Part shown: positions 23,745 to 32,842 of the stretch, one piece after another
Layout of the letters: the number at the start of each line of letters is the position of its first letter
Position numbering within the stretch: position 1 is the first letter of the stretch
DNA from: Dastarcus helophoroides
Taxonomy: Eukaryota > Arthropoda > Insecta > Coleoptera > Bothrideridae
Length of the DNA stretch: 64,000 nucleotides
Direction: 5' to 3'
Assembly: GCA_028583605.1 (NCBI GenBank)
Contig: CM053331.1
Coordinates: 33,370,318-33,434,317, forward strand
Notes under the pieces: model-generated
The model's database searches: none
What the model was told of the DNA's origin: nothing
Seen by the model: only the letters and a program-made list of their open reading frames with translations
Position numbers and translations under genes: made by a program

Positions 23745-26389
23745 TAAAAAAAAAGCAAATTTAAAATTTGCAAAATCCTACTTTTTCAAAAAAACAGGAT
23801 TTTTCGAATTCCGTTGAAGGTTTAGTTGAGCCGAAGGAGAATTTTGGGCTCAAAACCGAAATTAGTTTTTTGGACAAAACTAGCCGAAACCGAAACTTCG
23901 ATCAATTTCTAGTTACAATGTTTATGAACATAATCAGAGATTGGTTTTTGTTATTTTTAGATTTATCTAAACAACCACCCAACAATGCATACGATCACAA
24001 TATCTAATTACCAACAGATAATTTATTGAGTCTATTAATAAATCGTAGCGTTATCAAAATTTATCGGAGTATACGGATAAAAGTTCCCAAGAGGTCCACA
24101 TGTCAATATGGACATGGAACAGTGTTTACGTATACCAAAGAATACAAGCTTTAACAGCTTATTTGATCAATTTCAATGTATTTGAAATCAAAGCCCCAGA
24201 GTAAATAGACACCTGCTGAATTTAATTTCACGCTTTCCCTGCTTTTATTAAATCGCCGACCCAAAAAACTTGACCATGTATCGTCTGTTTACCTATCAAA
24301 CTATCAGAAACAAAACGTGAACCATTTCGTGTTATATTGGATTCTATTCTGGGCGTTCATCCCACAGGAGATCACGTTTATGCGTGATGAAACTTGTAGA
24401 TGATATTAAGAACACTAGAAACCAAATTCCATTGTCAAAGGAACAGAATGAAATATTTATTATGCTTAGGAAACACTATATTAGTACGAAATGTAATTAA
24501 TATCATTTCTATGAGAGGGGATGTTTCGTCATTTCAAAATGTTTTGTGTTTAAAACGTTTAAGAACTTCACGTCATTTGTTGTTTATCTTGTTTTGTTTG
24601 GTAACTTTTTACAAATTAGAGTTATCGCAGTTTTAGGTATAGTTGAGAAAATGATCGTCCCGGCAATTAAGTGAGTCAACCTGTAACTGTATAACTCTTG
24701 AATCTAATATTCTATGCGTATAACATTTATTCTCTAAAAAGCATAGATCTTTCATTATCATTTACATTAAGTTCTATGTATGAAAAAAATCAATAATAAT
24801 TGTAGAGTGGAAATACCAAAGGGGCTAAGTACCAAATAAGAAGTTTGGAATTATTAGTGAAAAACGTTATATTATGATGTGTTATTTATTATGTTCATCA
24901 ATTAATTAATTCTTAAGTTGGTAGCCAAACAAGAAGGATTAACACTTGACACTTTTGTCGGGATACTGGCGATGACATTTGGTACCCAATTAAGGTAAAA
25001 TCTGAAAAATATATTTTTTGGCACTTACCCCCTTTGATATTTCCACTACAATTATATAGCATAAATTAACTTCATTTTTTGAGTTCTTAATATGAGAATT
25101 TCTTAAAAAGACCCACCAAAATCACTCTGTGCATTCACTATTTTCGCCGCTTAATCTGTCATAATTTAAATTTAACTTATCGTATTGGATAGAACTGTCA
25201 ATTTCAACTTCAACCGAACTATAGAATAAAATGAACAAAATGGCCCACGAAGCGATGTTTCTCAGCTTTGTTTCCGTGACCCATGTAGATCTATGTTCCC
25301 TTGGTGTGAATTTTATCCAAACAAATTTTCGAAGCCGTTAAAATTTTACAGATTCAAATGGGTTGTTCATAACCATAACTTCTGACAAAGTTTAATCAAC
25401 ACTCGTTTCGGAAGCAGATCATCCTTTTCGTTCCTTGTTCTATGTTCGGAAGTGACCGAGTTTCGCTTTAAAAAGTTGGACCAAAGAAAAAGTAAGATTC
25501 CGGCCATTCGCACGCGCACAGAATCCTGATTAGATTTTCGAAATTTACAATCTCAAATCAGTCGCCGACCGTACACATCGATTTCCGATTAGGTTTTAGT
25601 TTCGTAAAAATGGTTCGTTCATTATGGTGCGAATCCTAATTCTTGAAACCTAACCAGCATTGCGTACGTATACGTATACCCATGTATGCCTAAGAAAGGC
25701 CACTCATGACGGTTACAGAGATCACCACGATATAGATTACAGTCTGATAGATTTTAATAAAACAGCGGACACCAGACACTTAAAAAATTCTTGAAGTCGC
25801 TCTATGGCCCGTTCTTATTAAATCCGGTTGCAACTGGTTCCGTGATGTTCGACCGGAAACCTGTTGCCGAACCATTAACCACAGCATTTAGCGATATTTA
25901 TTTATTTAATCTGATGCATCCAATTAATAACAGAAACTTGTAATCAAACAAATTGTTCTATAATTTAGCGAAAATTTGCATAAATGTGTCGGTTTACCTT
26001 CAAAGAAATTGGCCGAAAGCTGTCTTTAACCTCACACTTCCAGAAACCGGATACGATTAAATAAAATATGCCTAATTCATAACGTGGGTTATCACAAAAG
26101 AAATCAATTATGTAAAACGTACACAAAAGCGCATTGATTTTACATCAAGGTGAGCGGTATCAGTTTTTATTTAAATCATAAAATCGCGGAACACAATAAA
26201 CTTTATTGTTTGAAAACAAAACGAAGATGGCACGTCACGACACGACAACTCGCCGGTTGAATCATCTGTTATCTTCGCGCCATCTAGTAACGAAGCAACA
26301 AGAGGTTCAATTAATGCACCTGGTTCTCTGCTACGCGACTAGTATGACTTGAACCCGTGGCGATAGGTGACTAATTGAACTACTCTGTG
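23745..26389. other. Unique intergenic DNA
   Basis: This is non-repetitive, with balanced strands and many stops in all frames. Small open frames (79 codons at 23768, 78 codons at 24400) show no family resemblance. It contains the MITE at 24801-25050. Nothing else could be supported. Confidence 0.5.
24801..25050. mobile_element. 250-bp MITE-like element with ~35-bp terminal inverted repeats
   Basis: The left end runs TGTAGAGTGG AAATACCAAAGGGG CTAAGTACC. The right end is its near-complement (GGCACTTACC, CCCTTTGATATTTCC, ACTACA). The internal ~180 bp has no open frame. The flanks are AT-rich, and no clear target duplication could be defined, so the superfamily is left open. Confidence 0.7.
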
Positions 26390-26790
26390 TAGGGATGCAA
26401 CGATATATCTGTCGATCATATACATATTATTAATAAGTATATGCAGTCGAACGATGTTATCCATAATACCGAAGCAATAAAAACGATGTTTACATCGATA
26501 TTATAATCTCGTCGATATGATATTATCGATATTGCCCGATAGTCGATAACAATTGTCCAATCGTCGTCAATGATGGATAGAAATATGGAGGTCGAGGACC
26601 TTTTTTTTAGGTCACCAAAAATAATTTGTCCGAAATACGTAGAAATTTCTAACACTGGAGCCTGTTTATGATTTTTTTTGTTTATTTCCAAAATATCGAT
26701 TATCGATAAGAAAATGTTCGATATTATCGATTATCAATATTTGTCTGTTGTAAAAATTTATATCGATATTACAATTAGCTTGCATCCCTA
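26390..26790. mobile_element. 401-bp hAT-type MITE with perfect 8-bp target-site duplication
   Basis: The terminal inverted repeats are TAGGGATGCAA (26390-26400) and TTGCATCCCTA (26780-26790), 11 of 11 matching. The direct repeat ACTCTGTG flanks the element exactly on both sides (26382-26389 and 26791-26798). An 8-bp duplication is the hallmark of hAT transposition, and TAGGGATGC-like ends are common in hAT elements. The interior is rich in TATCGATA/ATCGATT words, with only an irrelevant 91-codon open frame. It is non-autonomous. Confidence 0.92.
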
Positions 26791-27104
26791 ACTCTGTGTA
26801 ATTGATAGAGAAGACGAATAGTTGCAAACCATAGAGAAAGTTGCATACTATGCAAACAGAGATTATCCTGTTCCTGTTTCTGTGTTTTGTGCTTTTGTGG
26901 TTTCTCTCAGAGATATACTTAATTTTTCTATGATTTCTCTTTTCTGCTCTTAGTTTCTCTATGGTTAAAAATTTCTTTCTGCTTCAGGTTTCTGGTACTG
27001 GCATCAGAGGAATTTTGGTTCTTTTGGTAATTATAAAACTGGAGTCCATTTCAGATAATTAATAAGAATCGATTGTGGACTTCTAATTTTGTAATGGCAA
27101 CAAC

Positions 27105-27410
27105 TAGAACTAGTAATATTTAGACATGGCTATGTGGCAGTGCTGTGACATTTTTTTAATGGTGATCTGTGTTCTTTAAAGCCTAACCTAAATGTCACTA
27201 AATATTTGGATTTGTTGTTTTAGGGGTCATTCTTTTACATTTGCTGTCAATTTGTGCTGAAAATTATTAAATTGTAAGTAATAGTAATAAAAATAATATT
27301 GGAAAGCATTTATTCCGATTATTTCTACCAAATCTCTGAAATGTAGGCAACACATTATTCATCGAAATATTTTATGCGTGAAATCAGCTTTGGTTCTAGG
27401 CATTTTTGGC
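27105..27410 (+). repeat. ~300-bp dispersed repeat, copy A
   Basis: This is a member of a family with five copies in the window. It begins near 'GTGGCAGTGCTGTGACATTT' and 'AATGGTGATCTGTGTTCTTTA', with CCTAACCTAAATGTCACTAA. It ends '...GGCAACACATTA', then 'AGCTTTGGTTCTAG'. It lies 243 bp upstream of the ATG at 27653, in the same orientation. Confidence 0.85.
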
Positions 27411-27576
27411 ACGATGTACCTAGTGTTTCTATGATTTCTCCCTTTTCTGCTCTTAGTTTCTCTATAGTTGCAAATTTCTTTTCCCACTCCCACCTCTATA
27501 TTCACTGTTTTCTTTATACCTTGCGAGCAAGATAGATAGACCATATCAGTCTAGTGAACCGATATAACGAAAGTCG

Positions 27577-27638
27577 TGCCGTAATTGGTAGATTTCATAT
27601 CCACACTAGTGTGGATTTGAAATTGATCAATCACGGCA
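27577..27638. repeat. 62-bp inverted repeat (hairpin) upstream of a small ORF
   Basis: Two 31-nt arms (27577-27607, 27608-27638) meet at CACACT|AGTGTG with no loop. 26 of 31 positions pair. It ends 14 bp before the ATG at 27653. The equivalent in the second copy is a perfect 32-bp palindrome. Confidence 0.85.
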
Positions 27639-27652
27639 TGCGATAAAGACGA

Positions 27653-27928
27653 ATGTCATTTTTAGATTCAGAATTATACCATAGAATCTGTCAAACTGAC
27701 CGGTATTTACCAAAGAGAATATTTAAAATGAGTGCTTTTAGTGCAGAATCAGTAAACTTTATCCCACCGGACATTGTCGCGAATAGTCGCGAATCCCATG
27801 AATGTTCCGATTATTTGAATTTGAATAATCTTCTGTTGGCAACACTGCAGGTGGAGCATAGAGAGTCTGCTTCTAAGGTAGAGGAATACCCGGAGCAAAT
27901 AAATGAAGAGGAAATAAAAAGTCCCTAG
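27653..27928 (+). CDS. Small ORF of unknown function (91 codons)
   Basis: The start is ATG at 27653 (MSFLDSELYHRICQ...) and the stop is TAG at 27926. A second in-frame ATG (MSAFSAESVNF...) lies 25 codons in. The peptide is acidic in its C-terminal third (...EEYPEQINEEEIKSP), soluble in character, with no signal peptide or membrane segment. I recognise no domain. Its first codons, leader, hairpin and upstream repeat are duplicated at 29521. There the frame matches for only about 15 codons (MSFLGSKLYHRICQV) and then diverges, so the second copy is at best a truncated relative. A donor-like GTAAGT follows at 27953, so it may be one exon of a larger gene, or no gene at all. Confidence 0.35.
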   Translation: MSFLDSELYHRICQTDRYLPKRIFKMSAFSAESVNFIPPDIVANSRESHECSDYLNLNNLLLATLQVEHRESASKVEEYPEQINEEEIKSP

Positions 27929-28189
27929 AGAACAAAGAAAAGGGGAATTATTGCGTAAGTATCAGATGTGCATGTGTGTAGATAAAGGGTGTGGTCTTTT
28001 TGGACAGTGGCCTTATTAAGGAAGTATTGTTGGTAAGTTTTTGATATGTCTAAGCTTGTAATTATCAGAGAGTGTAAGGGTTGATGAAAATTAGTAAAAT
28101 AAAGATAATGAGATGAGAATAGCTGTGCGGTCAGGGGTGGCTGTAAGGGGAGGTTGGAGGCCACTAATGAGGGTGTTTACCCAGTTTTA

Positions 28190-28640
28190 AGGGTAGAAGG
28201 TGTTTGTGTAGAGATATAAGAGAAAGAAAGTACTTTAGATAGAATTGTGAGAGAGTGTTTACCCTTTAATTAGCTCCAGGAGGTATTTACCTCAGAATCA
28301 ACTTTAGAGGGTGTTAACCCTATAAGTAGTATCAGAGGATACTGTAGCATAATCATCTGTAGAGTAGCATCAGAGAATGCTTGCCGTAAAATCAGCTTTA
28401 GAGGGCGTTAACCCTATAACCAGTAACATAGTACACTTATGGCATGATCAACTTTAGGGGGTGTTTCCCTTATGACCATAGTGTTAACCCTATAATTAGA
28501 ATCAGAGGACCTTTATGGCATGATCAGCTTTAGAGGGTGTTTCCCTTATGACCAGCATCAGAAAGTGTTTATATTAAATCAACTTTAGAGGGTTTTCACC
28601 CTAATAATAATGATAACAGTAGAAATTTACTTTACCTATG
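28190..28640. repeat. Imperfect ~60-75-bp tandem repeat with AGGGT...ACCCT hairpin cores
   Basis: The unit is roughly 'ATCAACTTTAGAGGGTGTTAACCCTATAA' followed by '...AGTATCAGAGGAT'. Copies start near 28270, 28300, 28400, 28445, 28525 and 28580. Each has a small palindrome (AGGGTGTTAACCCT or a variant). It lies just downstream of the small ORF and is absent after the second duplication copy. Confidence 0.75.
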
Positions 28641-29047
28641 ATACAAGAGAGTGTTCACACTATTTTCTATTACGAACTTATTTATATAATATATGTACAG
28701 TTTCAGTTTGTTAATAACTAGGTGAATCCAAGGCAATCCATTTCGCATATTGTATCTGTAACCTACAATATTCGCGACAGACATTTCTGAGGCTGTAAGT
28801 GAAATATTCAAGATATTACCTTAGAAATCAAATAGTAAATATCAATTTTGTTACGATAAATTTATGACGTAGCATTGACACATGGACACTACATAAAATA
28901 TATTAGAAACTGTAAATGTCACATGAAAAATTATTAATTTCCTAAATCTTATTTTAGTCTTCGATAGATCGTAGTCGTAGGAAAAATACGCTGTACAACT
29001 CGAGCGGATTGCCCATTTGAGATAATTAATAAGAGTCAACAAAAAGA

Positions 29048-29345
29048 ACTAGTAATATTTAGATATGACTGTGTGGCAGTGCTGTGACATTTTTTAATGG
29101 CCTTCTATGTTCTTTAAAGCCTAACCTAAATGTCACTAAATATTTGGATTTGTTGTTTTAAGGGTCATTCTTTTACATTTGCTGGCAATTTGTGCTGAAA
29201 ATTATTAAATTGTAAGTAATAGTAATAAAAGTAATATTGGAAAGCATTTATTCCGGTTATTTCTTCCAAACCTCTGAAATTTAGGCAACACATTAATCAT
29301 CCAAATATTTTATGCGTGAAGCCAGCTTTGGTTTTAGTGATTTTT
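29048..29345 (+). repeat. ~300-bp dispersed repeat, copy B
   Basis: Same family as 27105-27410 (shares 'GTGGCAGTGCTGTGACATTT', 'GCCTAACCTAAATGTCACTA' and 'AGCTTTGGTTTTAG'). It ends 176 bp upstream of the ATG at 29521, in the same orientation. Confidence 0.85.
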
Positions 29346-29454
29346 CCCACACCCATCCGTATATTCACCGTTTTCTTTATAAGTTGTGAGCAGGATAGAT
29401 AGGCCATATCAGTCTAGTGAACGAATATAACGGAAGTCACGTAGTGATTGATCG

Positions 29455-29486
29455 ATTTCATATCCACACTAGTGTGGATATGAAAT
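29455..29486. repeat. 32-bp perfect palindrome
   Basis: ATTTCATATCCACACT is followed immediately by its exact reverse complement. Imperfect pairing with a bulge continues outward. It is the counterpart of the hairpin at 27577-27638. Confidence 0.95.
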
Positions 29487-29520
29487 TAATTGACCAATCA
29501 TGACCATGCGATAAGAACGA

Positions 29521-29781
29521 ATGTCATTTTTAGGTTCAAAATTATACCACAGAATTTGTCAAGTTAACATATTTAACGAAATAAATATTTGTTATATCGT
29601 ATTTTTGTGTTTGAAGGATGGTATTCGTGGGAAAAATTCGCTGTACAACTCGAGAGGATTGTCCATATCGCACTCGAACGATATGGACCTCATATCCGCT
29701 CTTGTTGCACAAACTACTATTTTGGCACGAAAGTCAATTAGATATCTAAAATGTTTTGTGTATCTAAACATAGAAAACTGA
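29521..29781 (+). pseudogene. Truncated or diverged copy of the 27653 ORF start
   Basis: The open frame starts MSFLGSKLYHRICQ, matching the start of the 27653 ORF. After about 15 codons the two frames share nothing. Part of the remaining frame overlaps a second short repeat: 'CGCTGTACAACTCGAG' at about 29638 recurs at about 28989. Function is doubtful. Confidence 0.3.
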
Positions 29782-29789
29782 TGGAAAAA

Positions 29790-30895
29790 TATGGCGTTTC
29801 AATGATTTTTAAGCTGGATCTAGGTCAACAAATATTGTGTTTTGCGTTTCATTTTGGAATTAAAAAGCACATTTTTAACGCAAGGTGAATTATTTGTGGT
29901 GTAAATAGTTATTTTGGGTGCTATAGCGCCGAACCTATTTGTGTGTGTCTTAAACTCCCCAAATCTTGTGCAAAAAACGTGGATATAACCTAACTTTTTG
30001 TGACAAATACAACGTTCCTAACTATTAAACTTTATTAACGATTAAAACAACAACAAATATTAAAAATTCCACGATGTTTATATGAATATTTGCTATAATC
30101 AGACCTGATTTCGCTTTTCAGCATAATCGGCGGTCGTAACATCCGAAGAAAAGTTGAAGAATTCCACTAGTAAGGGTTAGAAATGACAAATACAACGCAC
30201 AACACAATTATTTATTGATGTAGATCCAGCTTTATCTTTCTAAAACTAATGGATCAAATGTATAGTAAGATGTATCATTTACATCGTTGTGCATAAAGAT
30301 CCCAAATTTCGTTATATTGCATTTAATTTCTAATCAAACTTATTGAATATGTTCAATCTATTTCGCAACTACCAACGACAAATACTAAATTCTGGCGTCA
30401 TATTTGACAGCTCAGATAGATGGTAGAAGTCACATCGCCTCATAACTTAACTTATCTTGCAGTGTATTGATCTGTGCTCCAATCACAGAACACATAATCA
30501 CAGACAAAACGAAGCAAATTGAAAAACAAACTATGGCGGCAGCGTTGCCAGGTTAGAGGTTTTGTCCCTTTTTTAAAGGAAAATAAAAGGATTTGAAGGT
30601 TGTGACGAGTGATATATTCAATGAACGATTGGAAGTTTTTTAAGAGAAACTTACATTTTAAAAGATAAATTCCTAGATTAAACGGGTATTGTAAGATGAT
30701 ATAGTTTTGTTAAATAAAATTAATAAATATAGCTTTTTGGTTTAGATAAAAAAAATAGGAAAGAATATTTCGAAAAAAATCTAGTTTTATAGAAAAACTC
30801 TGAAGGTGTAATTTAAAAATTAAAAAAAATATAGACATTCCACACTTATATTGTAAAATACATAATTCCACAAGATAAGGGCTAAGAAATAACAT
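29790..30895. other. Unique intergenic DNA
   Basis: No gene recognised. It is AT-rich, with stops in all frames. Confidence 0.5.
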
Positions 30896-30899
30896 AGGG

Positions 30900-32790
30900 C
30901 TAAAAATATCAATTATTAAATGTCGAAGCTTTCAGAAAAAAGATGTTTTCAAAAAAAATCGAAATTTTCTAAATGAGACGAATTCTAAATAAAAATTGAG
31001 TATTTTTAAAAGTCGAAATTTTAAAATAAGTCAAAATGTTGATATAAAAAAATTAACATTTCGAGAAAAACTGAAAATTTTCAAAAGACCTCGAAATAAA
31101 AAAAAAGTGAAAATTGTGAAAATTGGACTAATTTTCAAAAGTTTAAATTAAAACAAGTGCAATTTGTTATAAAAAGTTTACTAAAAAAAATTAAGATAAA
31201 ATTAAAATTCTAGAATAGCTGAAATTTTCAAAAAATAAGTTAAAATTTTGAGAAAATCAAAACTTTGAAAGCAGATCGAAATTAAAAAAAAAAGAAATAT
31301 TGAGAGTCGAAATTTTCAAGAAGGCCAAACTTAATAAAAATCAATATTTTCAAAAAAATAGAAATTTTCAAAAAAGATTCGACTTTTCAAAAAAAAAGTC
31401 ATGATGGACAAAAAAAGTTAAAATCCGAGAAAATTATGAAATTTTAAGAATCAAAATTTGCAAAAAGTCAAAATTTTGAAAGAAAAAATCGAAATTTTGA
31501 AAGAATCGAAATTTTCAGATTTGAAATTTTTGAATAAAGGAGAAATTTTCAAGAAAAAAAATTTGTCAAAATAAAGTCAAAATATTTAGAAAAATTAACA
31601 TTTTAAGAAAAATTGAATTTTTAAAAAAAAAATTAAAATTTCGAAAAAAATTAACATTTTGAAATATTCGAAATTTTTAATTAGATCATTTTTTTTTAAA
31701 AAAAGTGGAAATTTTGAAAAACGACATTTCAGAAACATCTCGGGAGCTATTACTATTAGAATTATTAAAATTTTGAAAAAAGTCGCCATTTTGAAATATT
31801 CGAAATTTTTAATTAGGTCAATTTTTTGTAAAGTGGAAATTTTGAAAAACGACATTTTAGAAACATGTCGGGAGCTATTATTATTAGAATTATTAAAATT
31901 TTGAAAAAAGTCGCCATTTTGAAATATACGAAATTTCTAAATTAGGTCATTATTTTGTAAAAAAGTGGAAATTTTAAAAAACGACATTTTAGAAATATGT
32001 CGGGAGCTACCATATTATTATCAGAATTATTAAAATTTTGAAAAAGGTCGCAATTTTGAAATATTGGAAATTTTTAAGTTAAGACATTTTTTTTGTAAAA
32101 TAGTGGAAATTAAGAAAAACCACATTTTAAAAAAAGTGTAGAAATTCAAAAAAAGTCGAACCACATCGAAGCATTAAAAAAAAACCAAATTTCGAAGGTA
32201 ACCACGAAATTTTGGAAAAGGGTAATAATTTTAAAAAAAGGTAATATTTTTAAGTCAAAACTTGTTTAAAATATTGAAATTTCCAAAAATTTGAATCATT
32301 CATTGAAAATAAAAATTCGAACTTCCAAAAAAGTGGAAATTTTTAATGAAAGTCGAAATTTCCAAAATGGACATTATTAAACAAGGTTTAAAAATTGATA
32401 AAAGTTCGAAATTTTCAAAAACTTCGAAATAAACAAAATGAGTTGAAATTTTCGAAATAATTCAAATTTTCGAAAAGAAAGTCAAAATTTCAAGAGAAAG
32501 GTCAAAATTTTGGAAAAATGTAAACATTTAGAAAAAACTTGGAATTTTAAAAACAATAAAAATTGTTAAAAGTAAAAAGATAGAAAATTTCAAAAAGGTG
32601 ATTTAAATAAACGAGATTTTTAAGTGTTAAATTTTTGAAAAAAGTCGGAATTTTCAAAAAATGATCATCTTCTCAAAAAAAGATGAATTCTTCAAAAAAA
32701 AGCGGAATTTTAAAATAAAAGTCGGAATTTGGCGAAATAATCGAAATTCTCAAAGTTAAAATTTTGAAAAAAGGTATTTTTTCTTACAAT
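30900..32790. repeat. Degenerate 'GTCGAAATTTT' AT repeat, with a ~130-bp tandem segment
   Basis: A-rich on the plus strand. At 31600-32100 a ~130-bp unit (ending 'ACATGTCGGGAGCTATTA') is repeated, with boxes near 31739, 31868 and 31998. The block runs to within 60 bp of the 3' end of the minus-strand kinesin gene, so it forms that gene's downstream flank. Confidence 0.75.
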
Positions 32791-32816
32791 AATAAAAAGT
32801 TCACATCAGAATATAG

Positions 32817-32822
32817 TTTATT
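32817..32822 (-). terminator. Poly(A) signal AATAAA of the kinesin gene
   Basis: AATAAA on the minus strand lies 21 nt past the TAA at 32843-32845, just before the AT-rich repeat block. This implies a very short 3' UTR. Confidence 0.7.
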
Positions 32823-32842
32823 ATTGCAACAGACAAAACCAC

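Larger units (their letters stand above)
27041..27715 (+). repeat. Local duplication, copy A (with 29014-29575)
   Basis: The segment from 'CAGATAATTAATAAGA' to the start of the ORF at 27653 recurs at about 29014-29575 in the same orientation at high identity. Copy A has an extra ~80 bp (about 27412-27490) that is itself a copy of 26928-26980 ('CTATGATTTCTC...CTGCTCTTAG'). The duplicated block holds the promoter-proximal ~300-bp repeat, a long hairpin and an ATG. Confidence 0.85.
29014..29575 (+). repeat. Local duplication, copy B
   Basis: Second copy of the 27041-27715 block, lacking the ~80-bp insert of copy A. It contains its own ~300-bp dispersed repeat (29048-29345), the palindrome and the ATG at 29521. 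Confidence 0.85.

Noticed and set aside
26335..26381. A tRNA-like GGGTTCAAGTC T-arm on the minus strand
   Set aside because: The stem does not pair, and no anticodon arm or acceptor stem can be formed with the neighbouring sequence, even after removing the MITE.
30530..30565. ATGGCGGCAGCGTTGCCAG followed by GTTAGA as a first exon
   Set aside because: It has only six codons and a weak donor, with no downstream exon found in the following repeat block.
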